Under the pieces are notes generated by a model. The model was not told where the DNA came from. It searched no databases and saw only the letters and a list, made by a program, of their open reading frames with translations. Below, piece by piece: positions 35,201 to 44,100 of a stretch of DNA of 53,534 nt (the first letter of the stretch is position 1; every line of letters begins with the position of its first letter). The translations under genes and the position numbers were made by a program. This DNA is from an uncultured bacterium. GTDB taxonomy: Bacteria > Bacteroidota > Bacteroidia > Bacteroidales > CAIXTV01. The stretch spans positions 1 through 53,534 of the forward strand of contig CAIXTV010000008.1 in NCBI GenBank assembly GCA_903922465.1, in the 5' to 3' direction.

Positions 35201-38200
35201 TCATCCTATTAAGAAAAAAGCCGAACCTGGAGATAAAGTGTCTTTTTTGTTGGGTACCCGAGCTGCGGATGTGAAAGTATTATATGAAATAGAACATAAA
35301 AATAAAATTGTTTACAAAGAATGGATTACTTTAAACAACCAACAAAGGCTTATTGAAATCCCAGTTAAGGAAGAATACAGAGGAAACTTCAGCATGCATA
35401 TTACTTCAATTAAAAACTGCCGGGTCTTAGTGTTTAATGAAGTTTTTGAGGTTCCATACACCAATAAAGAACTCGATCTTTCATTCGAAACCTTCCGCAA
35501 TAAACTGCTTCCGGGTCAGGAGGAAGAATGGAAAGTGAAAATCCGAGGTAAACAAGGCGAAAAAGTAGCAGCGGAAATGCTTGCAACTCTATACGATGCA
35601 TCCTTAGATGCTTTCAAAGCAAACAATTGGTATTTTAACTTATATAATTCTTACTATTCCACCTTAAACTGGAGTGTGAGCGAATCATTTGATAATGGAT
35701 ACAGCTCATCGCAATATAATCCAAGAACATATAAATATTATCCAAGCTATCAGTACTACGATCAACTGAACTTATGGGGATTATATTTAAGTGGCAATTA
35801 CAATTATCGTGGTGGATTTAAAAATGCAAGATTTCTTGGTGAAGATGACTTTGAAGGGAATAACGAGATGATGCTTGACGAAGTAACAACTGTCTCCGCT
35901 TTAAAAAAAGACGGTGCAAAGAGAGAAAGTAAAGTCATGGAAAAAACAAAGTCAGGAAAAGGAAGCGTAACCTATGGCTGGGAAGGATTAGCTGCAGGTG
36001 AGGATGCAGAAGAAACCGATGTGACTTTACTAGATAAAAGTGTTGATACCCCTTCTGCTGCTGATGCACCCGTTCAAATCAGAAGCAACTTTGCTGAGAC
36101 TGCCTTCTTCTATCCTCAACTGCAAACCGATAGCAGCGGAAATGTCTATATCAAATTCACTATTCCTGAAGCCCTCACCCGTTGGAAAATGATGGGGATG
36201 AGTTATACCAAAGACCTAAAAGTGGGTTCCATTCAAAAGGAATTAGTTACACAGAAAGACCTGATGGTGTTTCCAAATGCCCCACGTTTCTTCCGTATTG
36301 GCGATACCATGACTTTCATTACAAAAATCTCCAATGTTTCTGATAAAGACATCAACGGTGGCATCGTTACCATTACATTTTCTGATGCTTCCACTGCTCG
36401 ACCCGTAAATATTTTTCTCAATAATAACAATACTTTCAGGACATTCAACTGCAAAGCAGGCATTAGTGACATCGCTTCATGGGATATTGTAATTCCTGAT
36501 AACATTGGCGCCCTTACGTATAAAGTAGTCGCAAAGTCAGGTTCTTTTAGCGATGGAGAGGAAAACACTCTGCCCGTGTTGAGCAACCGTATGCTAGTGA
36601 CAGAACCCCTCCCTCTTTGGATAAATGGCAAGCAAACCAAAACATTTAGCTTCGAAAAACTCATCAATGCTAATCAATCTTCAACCTTAAGACATCATAA
36701 ACTTACCCTCGAATTCAGTTCCAATCCAGCATGGTATGCCATACAGGCATTGCCTTATCTGATTGAATATCCCTACGAATGTGCCGAACAGATTTTCAGC
36801 CGCTATTACGCAAACAGCATTGCTTCTTACTTAGCCAATTCAAATCCTAAGATAAAAAAGGTGTTCGATAGCTGGAAAAACTTCACTCCCGATGCATTGT
36901 TATCCAATCTCGAAAAGAATCAGGAGTTAAAAACTGTGATGCTCGAAGAAACTCCCTGGGTGCTCGATGCCAAAAATGAAACCGAACGCAAACACCGCAT
37001 TGCCCTCTTGTTCGATTTGAATAAGATGTCGAACGAACTCTTCTCAGCCATGACTAAGTTGTTGAAGATGCAAACTTCCAATGGTGGCTGGCCCTGGTGG
37101 GAAGGCATGCCCGACAGCCGTTATATCACACAACATATCATCACAGGCATGGGTCACCTCGACCATCTTGGGGTGAAGAATGTACGCGAAAACTCACGCA
37201 TCTGGACAGCCATTGGCAAAGGCGTCAATTATTTGGATAAACGCATTCGCGAAGATTATGAATGGATACAAAAATATTATCCTAAGGATATGGACAAAAA
37301 TCATCTTGGAAACGACCAGATTCAATATTTATATGCCCGTTCTTATTTTAAAGACATCCCTCTTTCTGCCGGAAACAAAGAAGCCTTCAATTATTTCCTC
37401 AATCAGGCAAACACTTATTGGCTCGATTTCAATATCTATATGCAGGGCATGATTTCGCTGGCGTTGAATCGTTATGATTATAAAAACACGCCTCAGCAAA
37501 TCATCAAATCCCTTAAAGAAAAGTCTCTTTCCAATGAGGAGTTAGGTATGTATTGGCGCGATTTGGAAGCCGGATATTATTGGTATCAAGCCCCTATCGA
37601 AACCCAGTCTTTGCTTATCGAAGCCTTTGATGAGGTAGGGAAAGACCTTACTTCAGTAGAAAAAATGAAAGTTTGGCTACTCAAACAAAAGCAAACTCAG
37701 GACTGGAAAACCACCAAAGCTACCGTGGAAGCTTGTTATGCATTGCTTTTACGTGGAACCGATGTGCTTGCAAGTGATAAATTGGTCGATATTAAACTCG
37801 GCAACACCACCATCGAACCTTCTAAAATTGATAATCTGAAAGTAGAAGCCGGAACAGGCTACTTCAAAACCTCCTGGAATGCCAATGAAATTAAACCCGA
37901 AATGGGCAATGTTACCCTCACCAAAACCGATGATGGCATAGCCTGGGGAGCCTTGTACTGGCAATATTTCGAGCAACTCGATAAAATCACCCCACATCAA
38001 ACCCCCTTGAAACTCGAAAAGAAACTCTTCCGCGAATACAACACACCATCGGGTCCTGTTATCGAACCCATTACTGCTACAACTAAAATTAATTTGGGCG
38101 ATAAAATCAAAGTTCGCATCGAATTAAGGGTCGACCGCCCCATGGAGTATGTCCACATGAAAGACATGCGGGCTGCAGGTTTCGAACCGGTGAATGTTAT

Positions 38201-38426
38201 TTCCATGTATAAATATCAGGATGGATTGGGCTATTATCAAAGCACCCGCGATGCAGCCACCCATTTCTTCTTCGAGTCAGTACCAAAAGGAACCTATGTG
38301 TTCGAATATATGCTTCTTGCCAATCAAAGCGGCATGTATTCCAACGGCATCACCTCCATCGAGTGCATGTATGCTCCCGAATTTGGAGCACATTCAGAGG
38401 GAATACGGGTGAAAATTGAAAAGTAA
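32241..38426 (+). CDS. Bacterial alpha-2-macroglobulin family protein
   Basis: A 2061-residue exported protein of the alpha-2-macroglobulin family, taken to trap proteases in the periplasm or at the surface. The signal peptide (cleaved after SYTGLAQ) has no lipobox. About 300 residues of helical sequence precede the macroglobulin (MG) domains; SDRAIYRPGQTIYFKG (about 613-628) marks a central one. A Tyr/Asn-rich stretch (about 1130-1195) and a charged, disordered part (to about 1280) fill the bait-region position. The complement-like block FAETAFFYPQL (about 1280) follows, and the thioester motif Cys-Ala-Glu-Gln is intact at 1514-1517 (YPYECAEQIF). The rest is a helical thioester domain and a final receptor-like MG domain. 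No penicillin-binding protein 1C gene is next to it, unlike the paired arrangement in proteobacteria. Confidence 0.93.
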   Translation: MKNRKTISKFALMAVFVLLLSYTGLAQKQKLNNQPTTEYGKLWKKVDSLNNKGLPKSAMTIINNIYTKAKNESEHSQIIRCVVYKMKSNTDYQEDYSIGMVDLLKKEIKNGNESINPIFHSLLADVYWSYYEANRYTFLNRTETIDFKNDDMKTWDLKKIVSKAIEHYLLSLKNSDALKAIPLKNYDEILILQKGSKNYRPTLYDFLAHRAVDFFMNKEAGITQAADKFEMQGPAYFSSAQNFVKHNIKSADSLSMKLYAIRILQQLTSFHLYDTSPDALIDVELKRLKFARQNAISDDIDSLYLAALYRLDHEYSHHPMVTEVKYQIAQELNALAGKYSPLVSDDYKWENVKALKIINEAKIAFTDAEGTKKCLYLKHLIEEKGISLTVEYATIPDKPSKMLLTFKNHNNIKVRIIKMDPEKDREYRRDYDEKLIDRYKKIAAVKEFTVTLPNDSDYQNHSTEISLPELPLGYYVVLVSSSSDFSYIESPVAYGSFWVSRLSFTNRRTNESGMEFNIFDRETGAPIPNAKVETFIETYDYITRKYYFKSWKTFNSDMDGFIEVPAITDESWSKSFYITIHNKNDELFSDNYFYISKYYPPDGKPRTSTYFFSDRAIYRPGQTIYFKGIMLEKEGDNTKILPNHKSTVTFYDVNYQKIADQELTTNEYGSFSGTFTAPNGVMNGQMRISDGTGNIYISVEEYKRPKFEVTFNPLKGSYKLEQKVSVVGKAVAYAGNSIDNAKVKYRVVRTARFPYWGYWWGSVYPSSPQIEITNGFTTTNEKGEFTVEFIALADKKIKKKSLPIFNYTVYADVTDMNGETHSANKGVSVAYTSLLLNAEVDAMVDKAKPNGFEFGSTNLNYEKEACKGNVNIYKINQPNKVYRKRNWARPDKFVMTKQQFTNLFPSDVYNDEDNMYSWAKGDLKFSQEFNTQLDSVLRPNIVSWEPGIYVMEMKAKDAYNEEVTLTKYFTLFAKDATTIPENTTLWYHPIKKKAEPGDKVSFLLGTRAADVKVLYEIEHKNKIVYKEWITLNNQQRLIEIPVKEEYRGNFSMHITSIKNCRVLVFNEVFEVPYTNKELDLSFETFRNKLLPGQEEEWKVKIRGKQGEKVAAEMLATLYDASLDAFKANNWYFNLYNSYYSTLNWSVSESFDNGYSSSQYNPRTYKYYPSYQYYDQLNLWGLYLSGNYNYRGGFKNARFLGEDDFEGNNEMMLDEVTTVSALKKDGAKRESKVMEKTKSGKGSVTYGWEGLAAGEDAEETDVTLLDKSVDTPSAADAPVQIRSNFAETAFFYPQLQTDSSGNVYIKFTIPEALTRWKMMGMSYTKDLKVGSIQKELVTQKDLMVFPNAPRFFRIGDTMTFITKISNVSDKDINGGIVTITFSDASTARPVNIFLNNNNTFRTFNCKAGISDIASWDIVIPDNIGALTYKVVAKSGSFSDGEENTLPVLSNRMLVTEPLPLWINGKQTKTFSFEKLINANQSSTLRHHKLTLEFSSNPAWYAIQALPYLIEYPYECAEQIFSRYYANSIASYLANSNPKIKKVFDSWKNFTPDALLSNLEKNQELKTVMLEETPWVLDAKNETERKHRIALLFDLNKMSNELFSAMTKLLKMQTSNGGWPWWEGMPDSRYITQHIITGMGHLDHLGVKNVRENSRIWTAIGKGVNYLDKRIREDYEWIQKYYPKDMDKNHLGNDQIQYLYARSYFKDIPLSAGNKEAFNYFLNQANTYWLDFNIYMQGMISLALNRYDYKNTPQQIIKSLKEKSLSNEELGMYWRDLEAGYYWYQAPIETQSLLIEAFDEVGKDLTSVEKMKVWLLKQKQTQDWKTTKATVEACYALLLRGTDVLASDKLVDIKLGNTTIEPSKIDNLKVEAGTGYFKTSWNANEIKPEMGNVTLTKTDDGIAWGALYWQYFEQLDKITPHQTPLKLEKKLFREYNTPSGPVIEPITATTKINLGDKIKVRIELRVDRPMEYVHMKDMRAAGFEPVNVISMYKYQDGLGYYQSTRDAATHFFFESVPKGTYVFEYMLLANQSGMYSNGITSIECMYAPEFGAHSEGIRVKIEK

Positions 38427-38558
38427 TTATTGAAAAAGAATATCGATTAACGATTTTTGATTTAAGACGTACGTCACATCTAAAATCATAAATCGTTGAT
38501 TCTTGTTCTTAAATCAAAATATTTTCATTCATTAAATTCTAAATCCAACAATTTTGTG

Positions 38559-38566
38559 TAAGTTTG
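38559..38566 (+). promoter_or_regulatory. -7 element of the second toxin-antitoxin locus
   Basis: TAAGTTTG ending 15 bases before the ATG at 38582. It overlaps the upstream in-frame ATG at 38564, which argues that translation starts at 38582. Confidence 0.45.
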
Positions 38567-38581
38567 TATAAAATTATCTTC

Positions 38582-38833
38582 ATGCCCGAATTAGTTATAA
38601 AATACAAAGACAAGCGCACCTTAAATGTATTAATGGATCTCTCAAAATACTTTTATTTCTCTATTTCAGCGCCAAAATCGATGAAAGAAGAAAAATCTTT
38701 TCTGATTAATGGAGTTGCAATTTTATCAGGAAATAGCACATTAGACACCTCCGAATTAGAAGCCATATTCTCTAACAAAAACCTCGATGCAAAAACCTTA
38801 AGAGAAAAAGCATGGCAAGGGCTTAAAAACTAA
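38582..38833 (+). CDS. Small antitoxin-like protein, first gene of a toxin-antitoxin locus
   Basis: An 83-residue protein from the ATG at 38582 (MPELVIKYKDKRTLNVLMDLSKYF). The start resembles the nuo-embedded antitoxin (a short strand, charged residues, then a Leu-rich helix), and the end (LDAKTLREKAWQGLKN) is a charged helix. It is 12 bases before the antitoxin gene at 38846, so it is part of the same transcript and may be an accessory or second antitoxin. I cannot name the family; the role is inferred from position and form. Confidence 0.55.
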   Translation: MPELVIKYKDKRTLNVLMDLSKYFYFSISAPKSMKEEKSFLINGVAILSGNSTLDTSELEAIFSNKNLDAKTLREKAWQGLKN

Positions 38834-38845
38834 AAAATATACATC

Positions 38846-39079
38846 ATGAGATTACAAATCATTCAAGACAATAAAGGCAAGCCAACAGGTGTATATATTC
38901 CCATCAACGATTGGAAAGAATTAAAGAAACAATATAAAGATTTGGAAGAACTCGAATATGAAGTACCTTCAAAAGAACAGATATTGCAGGAACTAAAAGA
39001 AGCTATTGTTGAATTAAGTTTAATCGAAAAAGGAGAACTAAAAGCACGCTCTGCAAAAGACTTCTTAAATGAATTATAA
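38846..39079 (+). CDS. Antitoxin paired with the RelE/ParE-like toxin at 39069
   Basis: A 77-residue protein opening with MRLQIIQDNKGKPTGVYIP, a strand-turn-strand with Gly-Val-Tyr-Ile, followed by a long charged helix (WKELKKQYKDLEELE) and a tail ending in FLNEL. This is the look of small Bacteroidota antitoxins encoded before RelE/ParE toxins. Its stop codon overlaps the toxin start by 11 bases (39069-39079), indicating translational coupling. Confidence 0.75.
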   Translation: MRLQIIQDNKGKPTGVYIPINDWKELKKQYKDLEELEYEVPSKEQILQELKEAIVELSLIEKGELKARSAKDFLNEL

Positions 39080-39395
39080 GGTTTCTACTTTGCGGCTTTT
39101 CGAAAAGCAAGCAAAGCGTTTATTGAAGAAATACCCTTCTCTAAAATCCGATTTAACTCAACTAATAGAAAACCTTTCAACCTCTCCACATCAAGGCATA
39201 CCTCTTGGTGATAATTTTTATAAAATCCGTCTTGCAATAAGCAGCAAAGGAAAAGGTAAATCATCAGGCGCAAGAGTAATTACCTTCGTTAAGATAATTC
39301 ATGGCACTGTTTATCTTGCTTCTATTTACGATAAATCAGAAAAAGCTAACATTACTGATAAGGAACTCGAACAAATATTCAAGCTTTTGCCTTAA
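39069..39395 (+). CDS. RelE/ParE-superfamily toxin
   Basis: A 108-residue basic protein with an N-terminal helix pair (FEKQAKRLLKKYPSLKSDL), LGDNFYKIRLAISSKGKGKSSGARVITFV and a final VYLASIYDKSEKANITD. It is a paralogue of the toxin at 2618-2959. The conserved Lys/Arg and Tyr positions fit a ribosome-dependent or free RNase of the RelE type, but a ParE-like gyrase poison cannot be excluded. It is third in a three-gene unit with two small antitoxin-like genes. Confidence 0.82.
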   Translation: MNYKVSTLRLFEKQAKRLLKKYPSLKSDLTQLIENLSTSPHQGIPLGDNFYKIRLAISSKGKGKSSGARVITFVKIIHGTVYLASIYDKSEKANITDKELEQIFKLLP

Positions 39396-39426
39396 ATACT
39401 TAATGTTAGATTTTGTTTTATCTAGG

Positions 39427-39668
39427 TTAAACCTCATTAAAAGCTTCCCCATCTTTTAATGAATAAATATTTTCTTCCGGCTCATTTAAAAATCAAATGT
39501 CGGATTCGAAGAAATGCTTTTCATCCACAATTTCTCCTCATCCAAATCATCATCTTTTTCATCAACCAAAATAATAACTCGAACATTGCTTTCCTTTTCA
39601 TTCATTGAATAATTAATCTTCAAATGTCCGAATTTATCAGTCTTAGTATTTATTTCAATGGCTTTCAT
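39427..39668 (-). pseudogene. Frameshifted antitoxin gene
   Basis: The uninterrupted frame (39486-39668) gives a 60-residue protein (MKAIEINTKTDKFGHLKINY, then NVRVIILVDE and EEKLWMKSISSNPTFDF) that stops in the middle of a familiar Bacteroidota antitoxin pattern. If one T is added to the run GATTTTTAAAT just before the stop, the frame continues as LNEPEENIYSLKDGEAFNEV and stops at 39427, which matches the expected ending (a Pro-Glu-Glu-Asp/Asn-Ile-Tyr block) and the usual length of about 80. So this is a single-base loss in a T-run, by mutation, sequencing error or slippage. No toxin partner follows on its strand; the neighbour is the convergent toxin at 39069-39395. Confidence 0.75.
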
Positions 39669-39684
39669 ACCTTAAATATTTTAA

Positions 39685-39692
39685 CAAAGATA
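39685..39692 (-). promoter_or_regulatory. -7 element of the frameshifted antitoxin gene
   Basis: TATCTTTG on the minus strand, 17 bases upstream of the ATG at 39668. The -33 position is weak. Confidence 0.4.
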
Positions 39693-39759
39693 CAATTAAT
39701 CAGATTATGTATTAATTTTGGTTGTCATTTTATCTCTTTTGTACAGAAAAGCTAAATTT

Positions 39760-39837
39760 GCAATTTTCCATTCCATCACCCAAACAAAAAATCCAGCCCT
39801 TCCCAAAAAAGAGCGGGATTTTTCATTTTCCCTTAAC
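39760..39837 (-). repeat. Palindromic array-associated element, copy C
   Basis: Reverse-complement relative of copies A and B: GGGAAAATG and AAAAATCCCGCTC on the minus strand, then CTTTTTTGGG, GCTGGATTTTTT and TGTTTGGGTGATGG. One stem position is mismatched. It abuts array 6. Confidence 0.75.
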
Positions 39838-39859
39838 CCAAAAACTCATAACCAGATTT

Positions 39860-40078
39860 CGGTTTATGCCTTTAGATATTCATTTTTCGTTTCCAGCTAT
39901 GCGTTTTACGGCTACAGATTTTCATATTACGGCTCTAAGCCTCTGGTTTACGCCGACAACTTAACGTTTTTTGGCTTTAGATTTTCATATTATGGCGATA
40001 GATTTTCATTTTTCGGCTATTGATTTTCATTTTTCGGCTATTAATTTACGTTTTATGTCTTTAGATTAGCATTTGTTG
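39860..40078. repeat. 21-bp tandem array 6 (GGCTATAGATTTTCAT type)
   Basis: About ten units of 21 bases, related to array 1 both in the unit (TTTTTCGGCTnTAGATTTTC) and in the left flank (ATAACCAGATTTCnG). It is more diverged than array 1 internally. Confidence 0.9.
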
Positions 40079-40200
40079 TTTTACGAAAATCCAATTTATA
40101 GAATCAAAACCCCCGTTCGTCTTTGTTTAAATTAAGTGATAATCTTGGCTTGGCAAAATTTTCACTTCGTCATAGTATTTTTATAGCATCTGCTATTTTT

Positions 40201-40240
40201 CAATTATCAATTTCACTCAAACAAAAAATCCCACCCTCGC
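40201..40240 (-). repeat. Half copy (D) of the palindromic element, fused to array 7
   Basis: On the minus strand GGTGGGATTTTTTGTTTGAG and GAAATTGATAATTG match the right half of copies A and B. The left half is missing, and the 21-bp array begins exactly at the break (40238). Confidence 0.75.
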
Positions 40241-40486
40241 ACTATGACAAGTAACAGTCCCACTATGACTGTTGACAATCGAATTATGGCTGTTGATGGT
40301 CGCATTATGGCTGTTAATGGTCAAATTATGACTGTTGATAGTCGCACTATGATAAGTGATGGTCGAACTATGGCTGTTGATGGTCGAACTATGGCTGTTA
40401 ATGGTCAAATTATGGCTGTTGATAGTCGCATTATGGCTGTTGATGGTCGCATTATGGCTGTTGATGGTCGCATTATGGCTGTTGAC
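40238..40486. repeat. 21-bp tandem array 7 (ATTATGGCTGTTGATGGTCG type)
   Basis: Twelve units, all 21 bases. It is the same family as array 4, inverted; the right flank GTTGACATAAATTTAAAG is shared. Unit-to-unit changes are mostly transitions at positions that would be first or second codon positions, so a coding explanation is unlikely. Confidence 0.95.
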
Positions 40487-41117
40487 ATAAATTTAAAGAA
40501 ATCTGCTTTTTGGCTATTATCTTACTTATAAACTATAATGAAATTTTATTCCTAATTGTAAGATCCAAATCTGAATTAAACCATTTTAAATGGAACATTT
40601 TCAATTGTTAACTGTCAAATGTCAACTCATCTGGCAATCCATTCATTATTAATTCTTAACTGAGAATTTTCAATCACCCGCATTGTCAATTGTGCACTGT
40701 CAATTGTCAACTCATTTGCCATTCCGATAAGAAAAGTGGGTAATAAGATTAACATTATTCCCTATGTGATTATAAAATGCTTCATTAAACCCCGAGTTCA
40801 AGAAGAATAATCAGTGACAATGTGTTTTATTTTATTGCTGAAATGTGAATTTTCCCTGAAGATATTCGTAATGGATTTTGGTCTAAATAGATTAAAAGTA
40901 TAATTCATGATAAAAGTGTTGTTTTCCTAAGCGTTTAGGCAACTATTTGAGGCGATTAGGTGTCTTGTATAAAACCGTCTAATTATTTCATAATATATTT
41001 TAATATTAGTTTATTTTAGTATTATTGTGGACTGTTTAAAAAACTAAAATCACATTCTACTTTTTCAATATAGGAAGCTTTAAATTACACAAAATCAATA
41101 TATACACAGAAAGCATA
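40487..41117. other. Spacer before the first T9SS cargo gene, with a 40-bp direct repeat
   Basis: A 40-base sequence (TCAATTGTTAACTGTCAA and following) at 40601-40640 recurs with few changes at 40686-40725. No coding frame and no convincing promoter for the gene at 41118 were found. Confidence 0.6.
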
Positions 41118-44100
41118 ATGAAAAAAACATCAAATATAATTCTTAAAGGAATAGTCATTTGCAATTTATTACTGCTCCTAAGTACAAAAAGCTACACGCA
41201 ATCAAATCCTTGGGCAAATGTTCTTGAACCTCAAAAGGCTTTTATTGAAAATGTTGGACAATTTCCTAGTCAAAAGTATGATGATGATGTTTTGTTTGCA
41301 TTCGATGGAGGGCAAACAAGCATTTACTTTACTAAAAAGGGCCTCACGTTTGCCTTTTTGAAATCGGTAGAGAAAAATGAAGATAAGGATGATGATAAGA
41401 GAAAGTTCACCACTCTTGAAGCATGGAAGGAAAAGGAAGCTGAAGAAAGAAAAATGAAAATTATGAAGGATATGGTTTCAATGAACTGGGTTAATTCAAA
41501 CCCTAATGTTGAGGTTATTGCCTTAGAGCCTACATTGGACTATTATAGTTATTGTCTGAAAGATGCTAATGGTGAAATTAAAAATACTAACCATATAAAA
41601 TCATTTAAAAAGATTGTTTATAAAAATCTTTATCCCGGAATTGATATTGAATATGTATTTCATCCAAGCGATGGAATTAAATACTCAATAATATTGCATC
41701 CGGGTGCTGATATTTCAAAGCTTAAAATGGATTATTCAAGGAATCCTAAGCTGAATTTTAATGGAGATATTCATATATCAACAAAATTTGGTGATATTAT
41801 AGACCATGCTCCATCCACTTTCTATGGTGTTAATAAATTTGAGGCAGTGGGTTCTCAATTTATTCAAAATGCAAACACAATTTCATTTAAATTAAGTTCA
41901 TACGACAAAACTAAAGAGTTAATTATTGATCCATGGACTCAAACTCCATCAATCCCTAATTCTAATGGCGTATGGGAATGTGAACATGATGCTGCTGGTA
42001 ATGTATATATTATTGGGGGTGATATGCCAATGAAGTTGTTGAAATATAATTCACTAGGAGCAATTCAATGGACTTATGTAACACCTTGGGATACTGCAAA
42101 TAATTGGCTGGGAACATTTGCTACAGATCTTGCAGGAAACAGCTATGTTACCTCAGGGTCGGTTGCGGCTTTACAGAGAATCAATACCAGTGGATCAATG
42201 GATTGGAATGCAGGTTCTGGAATAGGAAGTAGTAACGAATATTGGAACATTGCTTTCAATTGCGATCAAACTAAGTTGATTATCGGGGGCACTTCTGGTA
42301 ATATGCTTTCATTGCAAGGCGGGATTTTCGATATTAACACTTCTAATGGAAGCATTAATAGTACAAAAATTGTTGGTTCAGGAAATATGTTTTCCTTTCC
42401 GCCTCTTATTGAGGAAGTCAGGTCGATAACATCTTGTAGGAATTCAAGATATTATTATCTCACATTAGATACTATTGGAGCAATAGATGATGATTTTAGC
42501 ATCTGTCCAACTTCCCCCCCAACAGTGTTTGCCATAAACGATACCTATCACTTGTCTTATAAATGTGAAAATTACCGACCAAATAACGGTAATTCCGGCA
42601 TTATGGCCCTTAGAGCAAACCGTTATTTTTTATATTCTCAAAATGGAGTTACTATTCATAAACGTTCATTAGTTGATGGGTCAATTATTTCAAGTGCTGC
42701 AATACCAGGTGGAATTAGCACCACTTCTTTGGGACAAAATCAAGTTGGGAATAGTGGGATAGATATTGATTCTTGCGGAAATGTGTTTGTGGGATCAGGC
42801 AATGCCATTGTAAAATATGATGCGAATTTGAATCTAATAACTTCAATTACTACGCCTTATTCCGTTTCAGATGTTTCAGTTAGTACGGGTGGAAATGTTA
42901 TCTTTTGTGGAACAACCGGAACGAGTGCTAGTTCAAGTCGGACGGGATATATTCAATCTGCAAATATGTCAGCTTGCGATCCAATGCTTTTATTTTGTTG
43001 CGATGCAAGTGTATGCCCTATGGGCCCATACTGTAATACTGATCCCCCAGTTGCACTAACAGCTGGAACGCCGGGTGGAGTTTGGAGTGGGGCAGGGGTT
43101 AATTCAGCTACCGGTATGTTTGATCCAAGCCTTGCAGGAATAGGAGCACACACAATCACATATACTGTTTCTTGTGGTACGAATGCAATACTTATTAATG
43201 TGGTTTCCTGTGCTAATTTATCTGTTTGCCAGGAGCTTAATGGGGATTTAACAGTTTGGGGTGGAGCTGGTCCTTATAGTTGGCAATATAAACATGACAC
43301 AACAGATTGCAGTGCTTGCATAATTCCATGTACTTTTCCGCCTGGATGTGCTGTTACGGTGACAACCTGGCCTACCTATGCAATAGGGAATACTTCAACC
43401 TTCCCCGGAATTTACCCAATTCGGGTTGTTGATAATAATGGAGTCATTTTAGTAATTAGTGATACTTCATTAATTCCTGATTGTTCAGGATGCCCTCATT
43501 TTACCTTTAATCCTACAAATATAGTAAATGTTTGTCCGGGGCAATCTACAGGTAGTTTCACTGTTACTCCAACTGGAGGAATTTCGCCTTATATGTTAAA
43601 CTTGAAAAATACTGGCGGCATTTCTGTTGCAAGTTATACTGATGTGTTTACTTCTCAAATTTTCACAGGATTAGCAGCAGGAGTATATAATCTTGTTGCA
43701 GCAGATTCAAGTGGTTGCATGGACTCAACTATAATTACGATTGCTCAGGCTACTGAGATGTTAATAAGTCTTAGTCCTCAGGACGAGGGTTGCCAAAATG
43801 CATGTGATGGAAGCATTACTACAAATATTAACGGAGGAAACACTCCTTATATATATATATGGAGTAATGGACAAACCACTTCCGATTTAACAGCACTATG
43901 TGCAGGAAATTATTCTGTTACCATCACCGATGCTAATACCTGTGTTAAAAGCGAAAACACTTCTATCACTTATTCAACGGCAATTAGCGCAAGTTTTTCT
44001 GCTAGCCCACTTACAGGCAGCAACCCATTAACAGTGAATTTTACCTACAACGGTGTCGGTGCTTCTATCTGGAATTGGAGTTTTGGAGATGGAGGCACAT

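Noticed and set aside
39718-40023. Open frame with FRFSYYG repeats in array 6
   Set aside because: Array-derived; it begins inside the palindromic element copy C region and has no protein-like N terminus.
40244-40531. Open frame encoding IMAVDGR heptad repeats (also 21834-22022 minus)
   Set aside because: It follows from a 21-base period without stops. Unit changes fall at first and second codon positions, and there is no start context.
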